Shown: positions 17,075 to 25,684 of the stretch, piece by piece
Layout: each line of letters opens with the position of its first letter
How positions within the stretch are numbered: the first letter of the stretch is position 1
DNA from: Kutzneria viridogrisea
GTDB lineage: Bacteria; Actinomycetota; Actinomycetes; Mycobacteriales; Pseudonocardiaceae
Length of the DNA: 64,000 nt
Assembly (NCBI GenBank): GCA_014138725.1
Contig: JACJID010000003.1
Span: 248,001 to 312,000 of the forward strand
Reading direction: 5' to 3'
The notes under the pieces: generated by a model
Told to the model about the DNA's origin: nothing
What the model saw: only the letters and a program-made list of their open reading frames with translations
Database searches by the model: none
Made by a program: the position numbers and the translations under genes

Positions 17075-17968
17075 TCAGTGGTCGTAGGCGATCAGGGATC
17101 GGGTGACGGGCTGGCCGGTGGCCCGGTTGTGCCAGATCGCAGCGGTCAGTGCGAGCAGGCGTTGGGCGATGCGCGCGGTCACGCCGTCGATGGTGCGGCC
17201 GCCATGCAACTCCAGGTCGAGCTGACCTTTGAGGCTGTCGTTGACCGACTCGATCAACTGCCGGACGGGTTTGAGCAGGTGCTGGGCCGGATGCGGAGTG
17301 CGGTTGCGATACGACGGGCGCAACAGCCGCACCCCGCGCTCGGCCAGGTAGGCGTCCAGCTCGCGGGAGACGTAGCCCTTGTCCGCGATGATCAGCAGAC
17401 CGGGTCGGTCGGCCAGCACGGTGGGGTCGTGGTCCAGGATCGCCATCAGCACCTGGCGTTCGTCGAGCTTCGGATGCGCCAGCGCCCAGGTGATGGGGAG
17501 TCCTGCCGGGGTGCAGATCAGGTGTAGGCGCAGTCCCCAGAAGAACCGCGAGTGGCTGGAGCAGTAGCCGTAGCCTGCCCAGCCGGCGAGTTCGGAGCGT
17601 TTGGTGGTCTCGCGGGAGCGGCCGCACTCGACCGGGGTGGAGTCGACAATCCAGGTCGCGTCGGTCCACAGGTCGGTGTCCAGGGCCAGCAGCCGGATGA
17701 TCCGTTTGAGCAGCGGGACGGCGGTGCGCAGCCGCTTGTTGTAGCCGGACTGCTGGGGCAGATACGGGAAAGCGCCGGGCAGGTGGCGGGGCAGGAACCG
17801 GAGCCAGCGGGCCTCGGAGCGGATGCCGAGCAGAGCCTGGGCCACGGCCAGAGTGAGTAGTTCGGCGTCAGTCAGCTTGGGCGGGCGTCCGGTCCGGGCG
17901 GGCCTGCCGAGGTGGTCATCGATCTTGACGTAGAGTGCGGTCAGAAGGGTGTTCAGGTCGGTCCTCAC
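17075..17968 (-). CDS. IS982-family transposase
   Basis: 297 residues, full length for the family. Features include RRPPKLTDAELLTLAVAQ-like opening (RPPKLTDAELLTLAVAQALL), the first catalytic Asp in WIVDSTPVECGRSRET, the second in LLIIADKGYVSRELD, and a Glu in LIESVNDSLKGQLDLE. This gives a DDE-type catalytic triad for cut-and-paste or copy-out transposition. GWAGYGYCSSHSRFFWGLRL is characteristic of IS982. The single frame is uninterrupted and both repeats are intact, so the element may still be active. Confidence 0.95.
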   Translation of the reverse strand: MRTDLNTLLTALYVKIDDHLGRPARTGRPPKLTDAELLTLAVAQALLGIRSEARWLRFLPRHLPGAFPYLPQQSGYNKRLRTAVPLLKRIIRLLALDTDLWTDATWIVDSTPVECGRSRETTKRSELAGWAGYGYCSSHSRFFWGLRLHLICTPAGLPITWALAHPKLDERQVLMAILDHDPTVLADRPGLLIIADKGYVSRELDAYLAERGVRLLRPSYRNRTPHPAQHLLKPVRQLIESVNDSLKGQLDLELHGGRTIDGVTARIAQRLLALTAAIWHNRATGQPVTRSLIAYDH

Positions 17969-18015
17969 AAACTGATCTTGAACACCCTTCGTCCGTCTTC
18001 AGCCACCGCCCGGAC

Positions 18016-18030
18016 TTAGGACTTACTCGT
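18016..18030. repeat. IS982-type right terminal inverted repeat
   Basis: TTAGGACTTACTCGT, the exact reverse complement of 17056-17070. Confidence 0.9.
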
Positions 18031-18619
18031 CTAGCCGCAAGCTACCACTTGGCGACGAGGCTGTGTGTCACCCAAGACTCCGCGTCGAGGTTATACGCTC
18101 TGTTGCGCACTCGTGCTGCGCAGTGCATCGAAGCGTCATGACCCCAGTTCACGGAGGTGCGACCTTGAGGCGCGGCATCCGAACGGTCGGCATACAGTCT
18201 TGCCGATCTGTGATGCACGTCACAACACACTGCCCCGAGGGGCAGTGTGTTGTCGTGATGCGCACTCCAGATTCGAGAGTTTGTGGGTTGTACCCGGAAG
18301 GACCGTCCCTGGAGTGACTGTAGATCTCGGAGGGCCCCGGAACGCCCTCGAGCAACTGTAGTGTCGAGGCTAAAGACGACCGTCTCTACTGACCACGTGA
18401 GGTGGGGGAGTCACTCCGGCTTACAGGATCCGCAATAGAGTGCACAGCCAATCCTGCTCGCTTCGTTCGAGACGAGCTACCAGCGCTTGGCACCTTTCGC
18501 CTGCGGTCGACCGTCACACATGCCTCAACGATGCCGCTGGCGGGCTGACTGATGTGGAGCGATTGAAGACGGCACTCCTGGGCTTGGCCGTTCGCAATGT
18601 TGGTTCGCGGTCGTCAGAG
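18031..18619. other. Non-coding region between the IS and the recombinase pair
   Basis: No gene is recognised in about 590 bases. The only clear structure is the strong hairpin at 18222-18253. Short ORFs (for example 18042-18230 minus) have no protein-like features. The left end of the Tn554-like unit probably lies here. Confidence 0.45.
18222..18253. repeat. Perfect 15-bp inverted repeat with a 2-base centre
   Basis: ACAACACACTGCCCC (18222-18236) and GGGGCAGTGTGTTGT (18239-18253) are separated only by GA. There is no T-run, so it is not a standard rho-independent terminator. It may be a recombination site, a factor-binding site or a terminator typical of actinomycetes. Confidence 0.7.
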
Positions 18620-21139
18620 CTACGCCCTCGCGGTGGTGATCGATCGGCCAGCGAGGTCGGTGAACTGCGGCATGCCGAGTTCGACCGCCTCGGCTCGGCG
18701 TGCGAGCTTCTGGTCGAGTTGGGCGATCTTGTTCTTAGCTCCAGCCAAGCTGACTTGCAATCCTTCGACTTCACCCAACCATCCTTCACGTTTGGCCTCG
18801 ATAATTCTGGCCTCAAGGTTGTCGCGGATCTCAACCAGGCGATGGCGTTGAGCTGGGTCAGGTCGAAGAAGGCTGCACCTGACACACGCGTGTTCGTGAA
18901 TGCAGGGAGTGTTAAAGGCGCGAGCGCAGGTCCCGACGGAGACTTTACGCTTTTCGAACTGCGCCAAGAAAGCATCCCATTCTTCATCGGTGGGTGTCCG
19001 GTATTCTTCGCTTGGCCGCGCCGCTCGCCGACGGGCAATGAAGGCGCGGTGCGCCTCAATCGCCTCGGTAGGGTAGGTAGCTTTGTACCCCATGGTTGTG
19101 TCGATCTTCTTGTGGCCACAGATTACTTGCGCGATATGTGGCGGCAGGCCGTTGATGATCGCGTCGGTCACGAAGATCCGCCGGAAGTCATGTGGCGTGA
19201 AGTGTAGAGGGTCGCCTGCGGCTTCAGTGAGCCCGGTCGCTTCGAGTGTTTGCTTGATGACCTCGCGGATGCCGGCGGCGGTGAACGCTCGGTTCTGGCC
19301 GGCAACGTTTCGCTGGAACAGCAGCCCCATCGGCGGCGTCCACGTCAGTTCGTAGGAGTCGTAGGCGGGCACGAGGGGAACCGTGCCGTCGGGCTTACGG
19401 ATACGGCAGACGATCGTGCTGAGCACATCGGTCAACTCGGGGTCAACGAGAAGGAGACGTTCGGAGTCGGTCTTGGACGGCACGATTTGCAGCAGGGGAA
19501 CAAGTTCTCCGGTGGAGGGAAGCCGATAGGAAGTGATGGCCTGATGGCTGAGCTCCAGGAGTTCCTCGATCCGAATCCCGGTCCGCGACAGCACCTCGAT
19601 CGCGGCCCACGCCCAGAACGCATCCCGCTCTTCTCGTGTCAGGTTCCGACGGAGCCCGGTGGTGGCGTGCTCGGCCCACACCAGAGCGTGCTGTTTGTCC
19701 GCGCCCGGCGCGGGCCTGCTAAAAACGTCGCCGTCAAGCTCGAATGTCTGGCCGGGCGGCGTGTTACCGGCCGCCTCCAGCAGGGCGGCCATCGATTTCT
19801 GCCGTTCGGCCGCGGTGCGCTGTAGGACGGGCAGAACGGGAAGCCTCTCACGGGTGCGCTGGTCCATGCGGGCTTTGGTGGCCTGCTGCTCCTTCTTGGC
19901 GCGAGCCTCAACCGCCTTGATCGGGCACGGCGCGGCCCACGGCCCCCAGCGTGCGGGCTCTTCCAGCGCCCATTGCGCGATGTCGAGATAGAACGCGCGC
20001 ACGGCGAGCAATACACGACCAACCTTATGTCGCCCAATGGCCTTCGAGGTGTCGGCGGTCGGGCCGCCGGCCTCGCGCGTATCGGTCCTCAGACGAGTCT
20101 TCCAGGCCGTGGCGACCTCGGGTGGCAGGTGGAGAGACGCGATGCCGGGGTGATGGCGTTCCAGGTCGCTCCAGAACAGCCCGGCCAGCATGTGCGCGTG
20201 GTTGGTCAACGTGGCGTAGTCGATCGCGGGCCGGCGCTCGGTCAGATAGTCGACGATGAGGTCCCGAATCGGAGTGCACTGCAGGTTGTGCCGGTCGACC
20301 AGTTCGCGGACGGAGAGCTGGCCTCGCCGTCGGCCGCAGAACAGCTCGTCCAGTGTGGACGGCGCGTCGGCGCTGAACACGCCCATGCGGTGCAGCAGGG
20401 TGTAGTACAAGGTCCTTCCGTAGCGCTTCACACGTTGCGTGCCGGGACTCGTGTCGAGGTCGTAGAGCTCGACGCAATCGCCGACGGCGACGTCGGCGAT
20501 CCGGCCTCCCTTGGCGGCCAGGATGAACGAAACCCGGGATTTCGCAAGGTTAGCGTTGTCCCTGCTGACTGCCGGATCGGCTGCGATGAGTTGGTCCAAC
20601 GCGGCGAATCCTGCGGGGTCTCGGTACTGGGCCATGCCCGCGGTCAGGTGAGAGGAGCGCCGCGTGATCACCCATGCCGCGGTTGGGCGGATCACCTCGG
20701 CACAGACCAGCATCCTCATCCCGGACGCCAGTACGCCGAGGTTGGCCGCGCCGTCGTCGCCTTGGGCGGCGAGCCAGTCAGCGGGTAGCAGCGCCCAGTC
20801 GCTCCCGGACAGGCCGTCTTGGCCGCTGGCCAGCCATCGCTGCTGCCACGTGTCGCCGGGGTGGATGGCCAGCCAGTCCAGTAGCCTCCGCGTCCCGAGC
20901 AGCCGGGCGCGCTGCGTGATCCGGTTGGGCGTGCGAAACGCCGGCGACGCCAGAAGGTCCAGGATCTCCTCTCGCGACCAGGTGGTCTGCACCCAGGATG
21001 TCTCGGCTGGCCGGGGCGGGAATCTCCGTCGCAGCATCTGCACGTACGCGGCACCCTCACCGACGCTGTGGCCGTCGAGGGCGCCGTCGGTCTGCGTCTG
21101 AAGCGGAAGCCGGTCGTCGTCAGCCGCGATGCTCGTCAT
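18620..21139 (-). CDS. Large tyrosine recombinase, Tn554 TnpB-like
   Basis: 839 residues from ATG 21139, overlapping the stop of the preceding recombinase by 4 bases (ATGA). The long N-terminal half is unlike simple integrases. The catalytic domain lies at about residues 500-740: first Arg in LSRTGIRIEELLELSHQAI, HxxR in HFTPHDFRRIFVTDAI, His in ICGHKKIDTTMGY, with the Tyr in the last motif. A coiled-coil-like tail follows with CARAFNTPCIHEHACVRC, a possible zinc site. The pairing of a ~400-residue and a ~600-840-residue tyrosine recombinase resembles Tn554 TnpA/TnpB, which transpose together. No tnpC-like third gene was identified. Confidence 0.85.
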   Translation of the reverse strand: MTSIAADDDRLPLQTQTDGALDGHSVGEGAAYVQMLRRRFPPRPAETSWVQTTWSREEILDLLASPAFRTPNRITQRARLLGTRRLLDWLAIHPGDTWQQRWLASGQDGLSGSDWALLPADWLAAQGDDGAANLGVLASGMRMLVCAEVIRPTAAWVITRRSSHLTAGMAQYRDPAGFAALDQLIAADPAVSRDNANLAKSRVSFILAAKGGRIADVAVGDCVELYDLDTSPGTQRVKRYGRTLYYTLLHRMGVFSADAPSTLDELFCGRRRGQLSVRELVDRHNLQCTPIRDLIVDYLTERRPAIDYATLTNHAHMLAGLFWSDLERHHPGIASLHLPPEVATAWKTRLRTDTREAGGPTADTSKAIGRHKVGRVLLAVRAFYLDIAQWALEEPARWGPWAAPCPIKAVEARAKKEQQATKARMDQRTRERLPVLPVLQRTAAERQKSMAALLEAAGNTPPGQTFELDGDVFSRPAPGADKQHALVWAEHATTGLRRNLTREERDAFWAWAAIEVLSRTGIRIEELLELSHQAITSYRLPSTGELVPLLQIVPSKTDSERLLLVDPELTDVLSTIVCRIRKPDGTVPLVPAYDSYELTWTPPMGLLFQRNVAGQNRAFTAAGIREVIKQTLEATGLTEAAGDPLHFTPHDFRRIFVTDAIINGLPPHIAQVICGHKKIDTTMGYKATYPTEAIEAHRAFIARRRAARPSEEYRTPTDEEWDAFLAQFEKRKVSVGTCARAFNTPCIHEHACVRCSLLRPDPAQRHRLVEIRDNLEARIIEAKREGWLGEVEGLQVSLAGAKNKIAQLDQKLARRAEAVELGMPQFTDLAGRSITTARA

Positions 21140-22365
21140 ACGCCGTCGGGCCTTCCCCAGAGGATCTCCAGAGATCGCGGGTCATAAGTTGGGCCGGGCG
21201 GCGGTGCAGGTGTCGGCCGGTCGCGTCGGGCTGCTTGCCGCGCGTAGTGGGCGAGCACCTGCTCGATCACCGCTTCCCTGCCGGGGACCAGGTACCGCTC
21301 GGTTGTGGTCAGCGAGGCGTGGCCCAACACGGCCTGGACGTGGGTCAACGGCAGATCGGGATCGGCGGCCATCCGTTGGGCCGCGGTGTGTCGAAGAGCG
21401 TGCAGCGTCCAGTTCGCGCCCAGCGATGCGTTAACCCGCTCGAACATGCGGTGCGCCGCGTGGTAGGTCAACGGCCGGTACGGTCGCCGCAGTGTCCACC
21501 ACAACGGTTGCGTCCGGCCCGGTGGCACCAGGCCACGCATCTGTTCCTGGTAGATCCGCAAGTAGACGAACGCGTCCGGGGACGCGGGAACCTCCTGGAC
21601 GGACCGCGTTCCCTTACGCACCACTGTGATCACTTGCCTCCCGGGGTCGGCGTCTCTGACCCGAGTTCCGAGCAGCTCCGACGCGCGGACCCCGCTGGAG
21701 ATCCAGAACGCCACCAACGCCCGATCCCGGTCCGAGGGCAACCTCGCGAAGATCTCGTCGAATCGGTCATCAGGAATCCCTCGCGGCGTCCGCTGTGGAA
21801 CCCGCGGGCGATACCGGCCCACGCGATCCCGACGGAACTGGTCCATGGGGTTGTGGTGGGCATTGGCTCGCCCGGAGCGTCGCGACCGATCCAACGGGAA
21901 CGGGTTGACGACCGGTCCGCAGCCGGTCTCAAGATGGAAATCGTAGAAACTGCGAAGGACCGTCTCACTGTGCACGATCGTCGACCGCGCATACCCCACA
22001 CCGGGAGCGGGCTTGCCCGTCACCGGCTTCACGGATCCCACGGAGGCGGCCGAGCCGCGGCGTGGCTTGGCCGTGATTTGGATCCAGCAACTGAAATCCC
22101 GTGCCTCGATCCGGCTCGCCCGATCCCACGGCACGTCGACCGCTGCCAGGAATCTCCACCACCGCAGCAGGTCCATGCCATACGACCGGAGCGTCGCCGG
22201 CGGCCGGCCCGACGCCGTCAACTCACGGAAGAACGCACTCACAGGCGCTACCACGGCGCCCGTCGCGTCCACCAACTTGTAAGGCTCCGGCTCGCCGTCC
22301 AACGGACCGATCAGCTTTCCCACAGCCGGCACCGCCAGACGTGCAACATCCCGCTCCAAGATCAC
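21136..22365 (-). CDS. Tyrosine recombinase, Tn554 TnpA-like
   Basis: 409 residues. The core-binding domain spans about residues 45-170 (LTASGRPPATLRSYGMDLLR). Catalytic motifs: SSGVRASELLGTRVRD (Arg), LHALRHTAAQRMA (HxxR), LGHASLTTTERYLV (His and nucleophilic Tyr). It is first in a two-gene operon with the larger recombinase, with stop and start overlapping. Immediately upstream (22428-22553, other strand) lies the 3' end of a broken gene, consistent with the pair having been inserted there. Confidence 0.88.
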   Translation of the reverse strand: MILERDVARLAVPAVGKLIGPLDGEPEPYKLVDATGAVVAPVSAFFRELTASGRPPATLRSYGMDLLRWWRFLAAVDVPWDRASRIEARDFSCWIQITAKPRRGSAASVGSVKPVTGKPAPGVGYARSTIVHSETVLRSFYDFHLETGCGPVVNPFPLDRSRRSGRANAHHNPMDQFRRDRVGRYRPRVPQRTPRGIPDDRFDEIFARLPSDRDRALVAFWISSGVRASELLGTRVRDADPGRQVITVVRKGTRSVQEVPASPDAFVYLRIYQEQMRGLVPPGRTQPLWWTLRRPYRPLTYHAAHRMFERVNASLGANWTLHALRHTAAQRMAADPDLPLTHVQAVLGHASLTTTERYLVPGREAVIEQVLAHYARQAARRDRPTPAPPPGPTYDPRSLEILWGRPDGV

Positions 22366-22427
22366 GCGGGCAAGCTAGCAACGCCTGTTTGAGCAGGACC
22401 GATGACCTGCTGGAACAGTCAAGTTAG

Positions 22428-22553
22428 TTCAGTCAACATGTCGAGTGCGAGGAGTTCGGCTGGATGCTCGCTCCGGGCTGGCCCGACATACCGCGTCTCT
22501 ACACCGAGGCGGTGTGGGACCCCGAGCAGGGTCGGTGGATCAAGCCCTCCTGA
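22428..22553 (+). pseudogene. C-terminal remnant of a gene cut by the recombinase-pair insertion
   Basis: After a TAG at 22425-22427 the frame reads about 41 protein-like residues ending at TGA 22551-22553. They include [20 protein letters not shown] and [13 protein letters not shown], with local codon style and no start codon. The 5' part is missing and was not found on the far side of the recombinases. A second short frame (22535-22702, VDQALLNQ... to LVRLIVARATTLSERTAP) overlaps it and could be another remnant. Neither has a recognised family. Confidence 0.5.
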
Positions 22554-22765
22554 ATCAGCCGTCGCTCAGACGGCGCTGCTGCGAAGACTCGTCTGAAGGG
22601 CCCGACACAACACTTCCGAGCCCAGATGATCCGGGCTTCACCGACCTCGTGCGCCTGATCGTCGCACGGGCGACGACGTTGTCCGAACGGACCGCACCCT
22701 GACGCAACGAACAACCTGACCCACGAACTCGCCCTACCCACCGCCGACCAGATGGAGGCCCCACC

Positions 22766-23626
22766 ATGAGCAACGATCACGCCGACTTCTATCTCGGCAC
22801 CGGACCCAACGCTCGCTGGCTGGGCTCCCTGGCCGAGTTCGGCGGCCCCAACCAGGTGTCGCGACTCGACGCGCGAGCAGGTCACGGCGGGGCACCGGGC
22901 GTGCTGTCCGCTCCTGACCCACACGCCTACGAGGCGGCCGTCGCCGCGCTCCTCGACCACCACCGCGACGCCGAGGCCGGCTTCGTCGCGGTCCCGAGCC
23001 CCGGCGAGGATCTGGGCTGGCCGTGGCTGGAGGCCACCAGCATCCGGTGGTTCGCGTACGCCTTCACCGACCACGGCGTCCGCGCCTCGCTACGTGGCGG
23101 CCCCTGGTTCATCCCCGACCTCGACCTCCCCGACTACGGCGCCACCACCGGGACCGGCCCGGACGCCGAACTGCGCGCGATCGGCGACACCACGCCCAAG
23201 ACCGCCACCGTCACCTGGAGCGGCTTTCGCGGCCTGCCGATCCCGATCACGCAGACCCTGCCGCCCGTGCCGCAGACCTACCTCACCCACCGCGGCGAGG
23301 TCGCCCTCGCCGTGGCCAGTGCCGCGGAGCTCGTGCTCGGCCGGCGCTGGCCGCTGGCCGACCTCAACCGGGCCACGATCCACACGCTCACCCTCGGCCT
23401 GCTGGTGCCTGGCCCCGCACCAAACCTCTACGAGCTGCCCGAGGGCGCGCCGTTCGCCGTCGAGCGCATCACCGTCGCCTTCGACTTCCTCGTCGACGCC
23501 GACCGCTACGCCGAGGGCAACAACCCCGAACGGGGCCGCGAGCTGCTGGCCTCGTCCGCCTCTGTCGCGGTGCAGGCCGTGACCGCTCACCGCACCCACC
23601 AGCCCTACCCGTGGCCCTCGCGCTGA
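22766..23626 (+). CDS. ADFY-type hypothetical protein, long form
   Basis: 286 residues from ATG 22766 behind a GGAGG site. Residues 6-115 are clearly related to the protein at 13930 (ADFYLGTGPNARWLGSLAEF, LGWPWLEATSIRWFAYAFTD, SLRGGPWFIPDLDLPDYG). The second half is separate (TYLTHRGEVALAVASAAELV; AVERITVAFDFLVDADRYAE). There are no membrane segments or signal peptide, so it is cytoplasmic. No catalytic motif is recognised. The short ADFY unit within both proteins suggests a binding or structural module shared by accessory genes of this ICE. Confidence 0.7.
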   Translation: MSNDHADFYLGTGPNARWLGSLAEFGGPNQVSRLDARAGHGGAPGVLSAPDPHAYEAAVAALLDHHRDAEAGFVAVPSPGEDLGWPWLEATSIRWFAYAFTDHGVRASLRGGPWFIPDLDLPDYGATTGTGPDAELRAIGDTTPKTATVTWSGFRGLPIPITQTLPPVPQTYLTHRGEVALAVASAAELVLGRRWPLADLNRATIHTLTLGLLVPGPAPNLYELPEGAPFAVERITVAFDFLVDADRYAEGNNPERGRELLASSASVAVQAVTAHRTHQPYPWPSR

Positions 23627-23650
23627 CCACCCGGACCGAAAGGCTTCGTC

Positions 23651-24283
23651 ATGGGCTTCACCGGATCACTCATCCTCGCCCGCACCTCGTCGTCGCTGAG
23701 CGAGCTGGAGCCGCTGGCCAGACAGGAAGTCGACCTCGTCGGCCGCCGCGAGGACCACTGGCAGCTCGCCGCCGTCGACGGGCACGCCTCCGACACGCCC
23801 GGCTGGGCCGCCGCGCTGGTCGAGGACACCGCCGCCCCGGTGCTGATCGCGGTCGTGGACGACAGCGACACCGCGCTGCTACTGGCCGACAGCCCCGGCG
23901 GTCACCGGTGGGTCACGGTGCTGGGCGCCCCGGAGGGCAGCGCGGGCCGGGCAGCGGTCGCCGACACCAGAGCGATGACCGCGATCGCCGAGACAGCGGT
24001 CGCGTGGGCTGCCGAGGCCGGACACACCACTGACACCGAGGCCGTGATGGAAGCGTTGTGTGCGGCCGACCGCGACAACCGCGCCGCCGACACGGCGTTC
24101 AGTGACGCCCTCGACGCAGGCGATCTCGCGGCAGCAGATGAGGTTGTGCGCAAACAAGTCGCGTTCATCGAGGTGTACGTGTTGCGGGTACTGGCTGTGC
24201 TCGGGCTGGCCGTGCCCGTCCCGGATGGCTCCTGGTGGGCGCATCTGGCCAGTCAAGCCATCCCGTTGTCCCCCCGGCCGTAG
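23651..24283 (+). CDS. Hypothetical cytoplasmic protein
   Basis: 210 residues from ATG 23651 with a CGAAAGG site, 25 bases after the ADFY-type gene and probably in the same operon. It is alanine-rich and largely helical in the second half (long helix DALDAGDLAAADEVVRKQVA). I do not recognise a family. A 54-bp perfect palindrome follows the stop by 2 bases and probably ends the operon. Confidence 0.65.
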   Translation: MGFTGSLILARTSSSLSELEPLARQEVDLVGRREDHWQLAAVDGHASDTPGWAAALVEDTAAPVLIAVVDDSDTALLLADSPGGHRWVTVLGAPEGSAGRAAVADTRAMTAIAETAVAWAAEAGHTTDTEAVMEALCAADRDNRAADTAFSDALDAGDLAAADEVVRKQVAFIEVYVLRVLAVLGLAVPVPDGSWWAHLASQAIPLSPRP

Positions 24284-24285
24284 GT

Positions 24286-24339
24286 CACCCGTGCGCCCTG
24301 CTGCCCCCGCGATCGCGGGGGCAGCAGGGCGCACGGGTG
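24286..24339. terminator. 54-bp perfect palindrome, probable bidirectional terminator
   Basis: Bases 24286-24312 and 24313-24339 are exact reverse complements (centre GCGATCGC, arms starting CACCCGTGCG). It lies between convergent genes ending at 24283 (plus) and 24417 (minus). There is no T-run, but such long GC hairpins are common actinomycete terminators. Confidence 0.75.
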
Positions 24340-24358
24340 GAACCAGGTGTGCGTGAAC

Positions 24359-24399
24359 GTGGTTGTGTCCCGACGGCGATCCCGTCGGGACGCAACCAC
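24359..24399. terminator. Second hairpin, 18-bp stem with one G-T-type mismatch
   Basis: GTGGTTGTGTCCCGACGG (24359-24376) pairs with CCGTCGGGACGCAACCAC (24382-24399) around a 5-base loop. It is probably the terminator for the minus-strand gene ending at 24417. Confidence 0.65.
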
Positions 24400-24416
24400 G
24401 TCGGCCATGCGGGCGG

Positions 24417-25367
24417 TTAGTTCGCGGGCACGGCGGAGGCCGTCTGCTCCGCCGGGGCGAGCGCGAATCGCTTCGGCTTGTCCTGGGTCTTGACCGCCAC
24501 GCCGCCCTCGACCAGTTTGTCCAGCGCGTTGCTCACCGCGCCGCTGGATTTCCCACCCAGGTCGTTGGCGATCTTCGTGGGACCGGCCTGCTCGTCGGGG
24601 TGGTCGCGCAGCCAGTCCTCGACCATCCCGCGCAACCCGCCGGGTGCCAAACGGTGCGACTTCCCATGGTCGCTGGCCGTCTCCGTGGCGTCCTCGGGCG
24701 TCGTACTGCCGTCAGCGGGTCCGGTGGCCTCGGTGCTGGCGGGTTCGGCGTCGGCCGGTTCAGTCTCCTCGTGCACCGTGTCGGCGGTCGTGTCCTGTGT
24801 GTCCTCGGGCACGGCGTCGGTGGTCGTGTACGTGGTGTCCTGAGCGCCGACGGGGGCGGGGTCGGGGGATTCAGCGCTGGCCGACTCGCTGAGGTTCTCC
24901 CCGGTGGAGGTTGCGTCGGTGGTGTCGGTCGGCTCCGGGTCGATGGTCGGCTCGTCCTGCATGGTCTGCGCCGGGGCGGTGTCGTCCACCGTGCCCTCGC
25001 CTGCGGGCGTGTCGTCGGTCGTCGTGTCGGTGTCGTTGTCGGATGTGCCGTCAGTGGTCTCAGTGATTGCCCACAGGTCGGCGGCGCGTCGCCCGCCTTC
25101 GGCGTTCCCGGCGGTGCGGGTGACGCTGCCGTCGCCCTCCCACTTGACGAGGATCTTCTGCGCGGTCGACTTCCCGATCCTCGCCGCTGCCGACAGGTCG
25201 GCCGCAGTGCTGTTCGGGTTGGCGTGCAACGCCTCCCACAGCTTGTCCTCGGTGTCCGTGCGGACGGTCGCGGCAGCGGGCTGGTCGGGAACCGACCGCA
25301 GTGCGCGGGTGGTCGTCGCGGTCGTCGCGGTGGTGCGAGGTTTGCGGGTGCGGGTTTTACTGGACAT
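24417..25367 (-). CDS. Protein with two winged-helix domains joined by a long acidic linker
   Basis: 316 residues. The N-terminus is basic and Thr-rich. Residues 38-100 form a winged-helix-like domain (DKLWEALHANPNSTAADLSA, GKSTAQKILVKWEGDGSV). Residues 105-235 are an almost pure Thr/Asp/Glu/Ala linker. Residues 236-305 form a second winged-helix domain (GLRGMVEDWLRDHPDEQAGP, SSGAVSNALDKLVEGGVAV). The second domain resembles the N-terminal domain of the MoxR-type protein (RSSGAVGNACKVLADRGEAEV). A nucleoid-associated or regulatory role is likely but inferred. It is divergent from the gene at 25685, so the shared upstream region may be its operator. Confidence 0.7.
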   Translation of the reverse strand: MSSKTRTRKPRTTATTATTTRALRSVPDQPAAATVRTDTEDKLWEALHANPNSTAADLSAAARIGKSTAQKILVKWEGDGSVTRTAGNAEGGRRAADLWAITETTDGTSDNDTDTTTDDTPAGEGTVDDTAPAQTMQDEPTIDPEPTDTTDATSTGENLSESASAESPDPAPVGAQDTTYTTTDAVPEDTQDTTADTVHEETEPADAEPASTEATGPADGSTTPEDATETASDHGKSHRLAPGGLRGMVEDWLRDHPDEQAGPTKIANDLGGKSSGAVSNALDKLVEGGVAVKTQDKPKRFALAPAEQTASAVPAN

Positions 25368-25684
25368 GACGTTCCTCGATTCGTGTTCCGTGATCGGGTG
25401 TGGTCATGCCCCGGCCGGAGCGAGTGTGGCCCCCGGTGCGCTGCCGGTGTATGCGGGCCACACCACTATGGACGCTTCCTTCGGCCCTTGAAGTCAAGCG
25501 GTGTGGGAAAACAAGATGACCGTCTCGTGTGGATCATGTCGTGGAGTTGGGAATCGTTACGCCACAAGGGTCCACTTCACCACCGCCGCGTATGGCGGCA
25601 TTGACAACCCCCGCCGCACGACGCGTCCATACAGGTCGGCCAATCGGCCACGACAGCCACAGATACCCGAAGGGGCGCATAGAC
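25368..25684. promoter_or_regulatory. Divergent intergenic region, promoters expected
   Basis: These 317 bases separate the double winged-helix gene from the gene at 25685. A 9-bp inverted repeat GTGTGGCCC ... GGGCCACAC and several GTGTGG words are visible at about 25423-25506. No coding sequence is seen. An operator for the winged-helix protein is plausible, not shown. Confidence 0.4.

Larger units (their letters stand above)
17056..18030 (-). mobile_element. Complete IS982-family insertion sequence, 975 bp
   Basis: Perfect 15-bp terminal inverted repeats ACGAGTAAGTCCTAA occur at 17056-17070 and, inverted, at 18016-18030. They are flanked by CTAG on both sides (17052-17055 and 18031-18034), the likely 4-bp target duplication, although CTAG is itself palindromic. 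One intact transposase gene fills it. Confidence 0.92.

Noticed and set aside
22535..22702. A 55-residue ORF from GTG 22535
   Set aside because: It overlaps the C-terminal remnant at 22428-22553, lacks a ribosome site and has a protein-like second half only. Not enough to call a gene.
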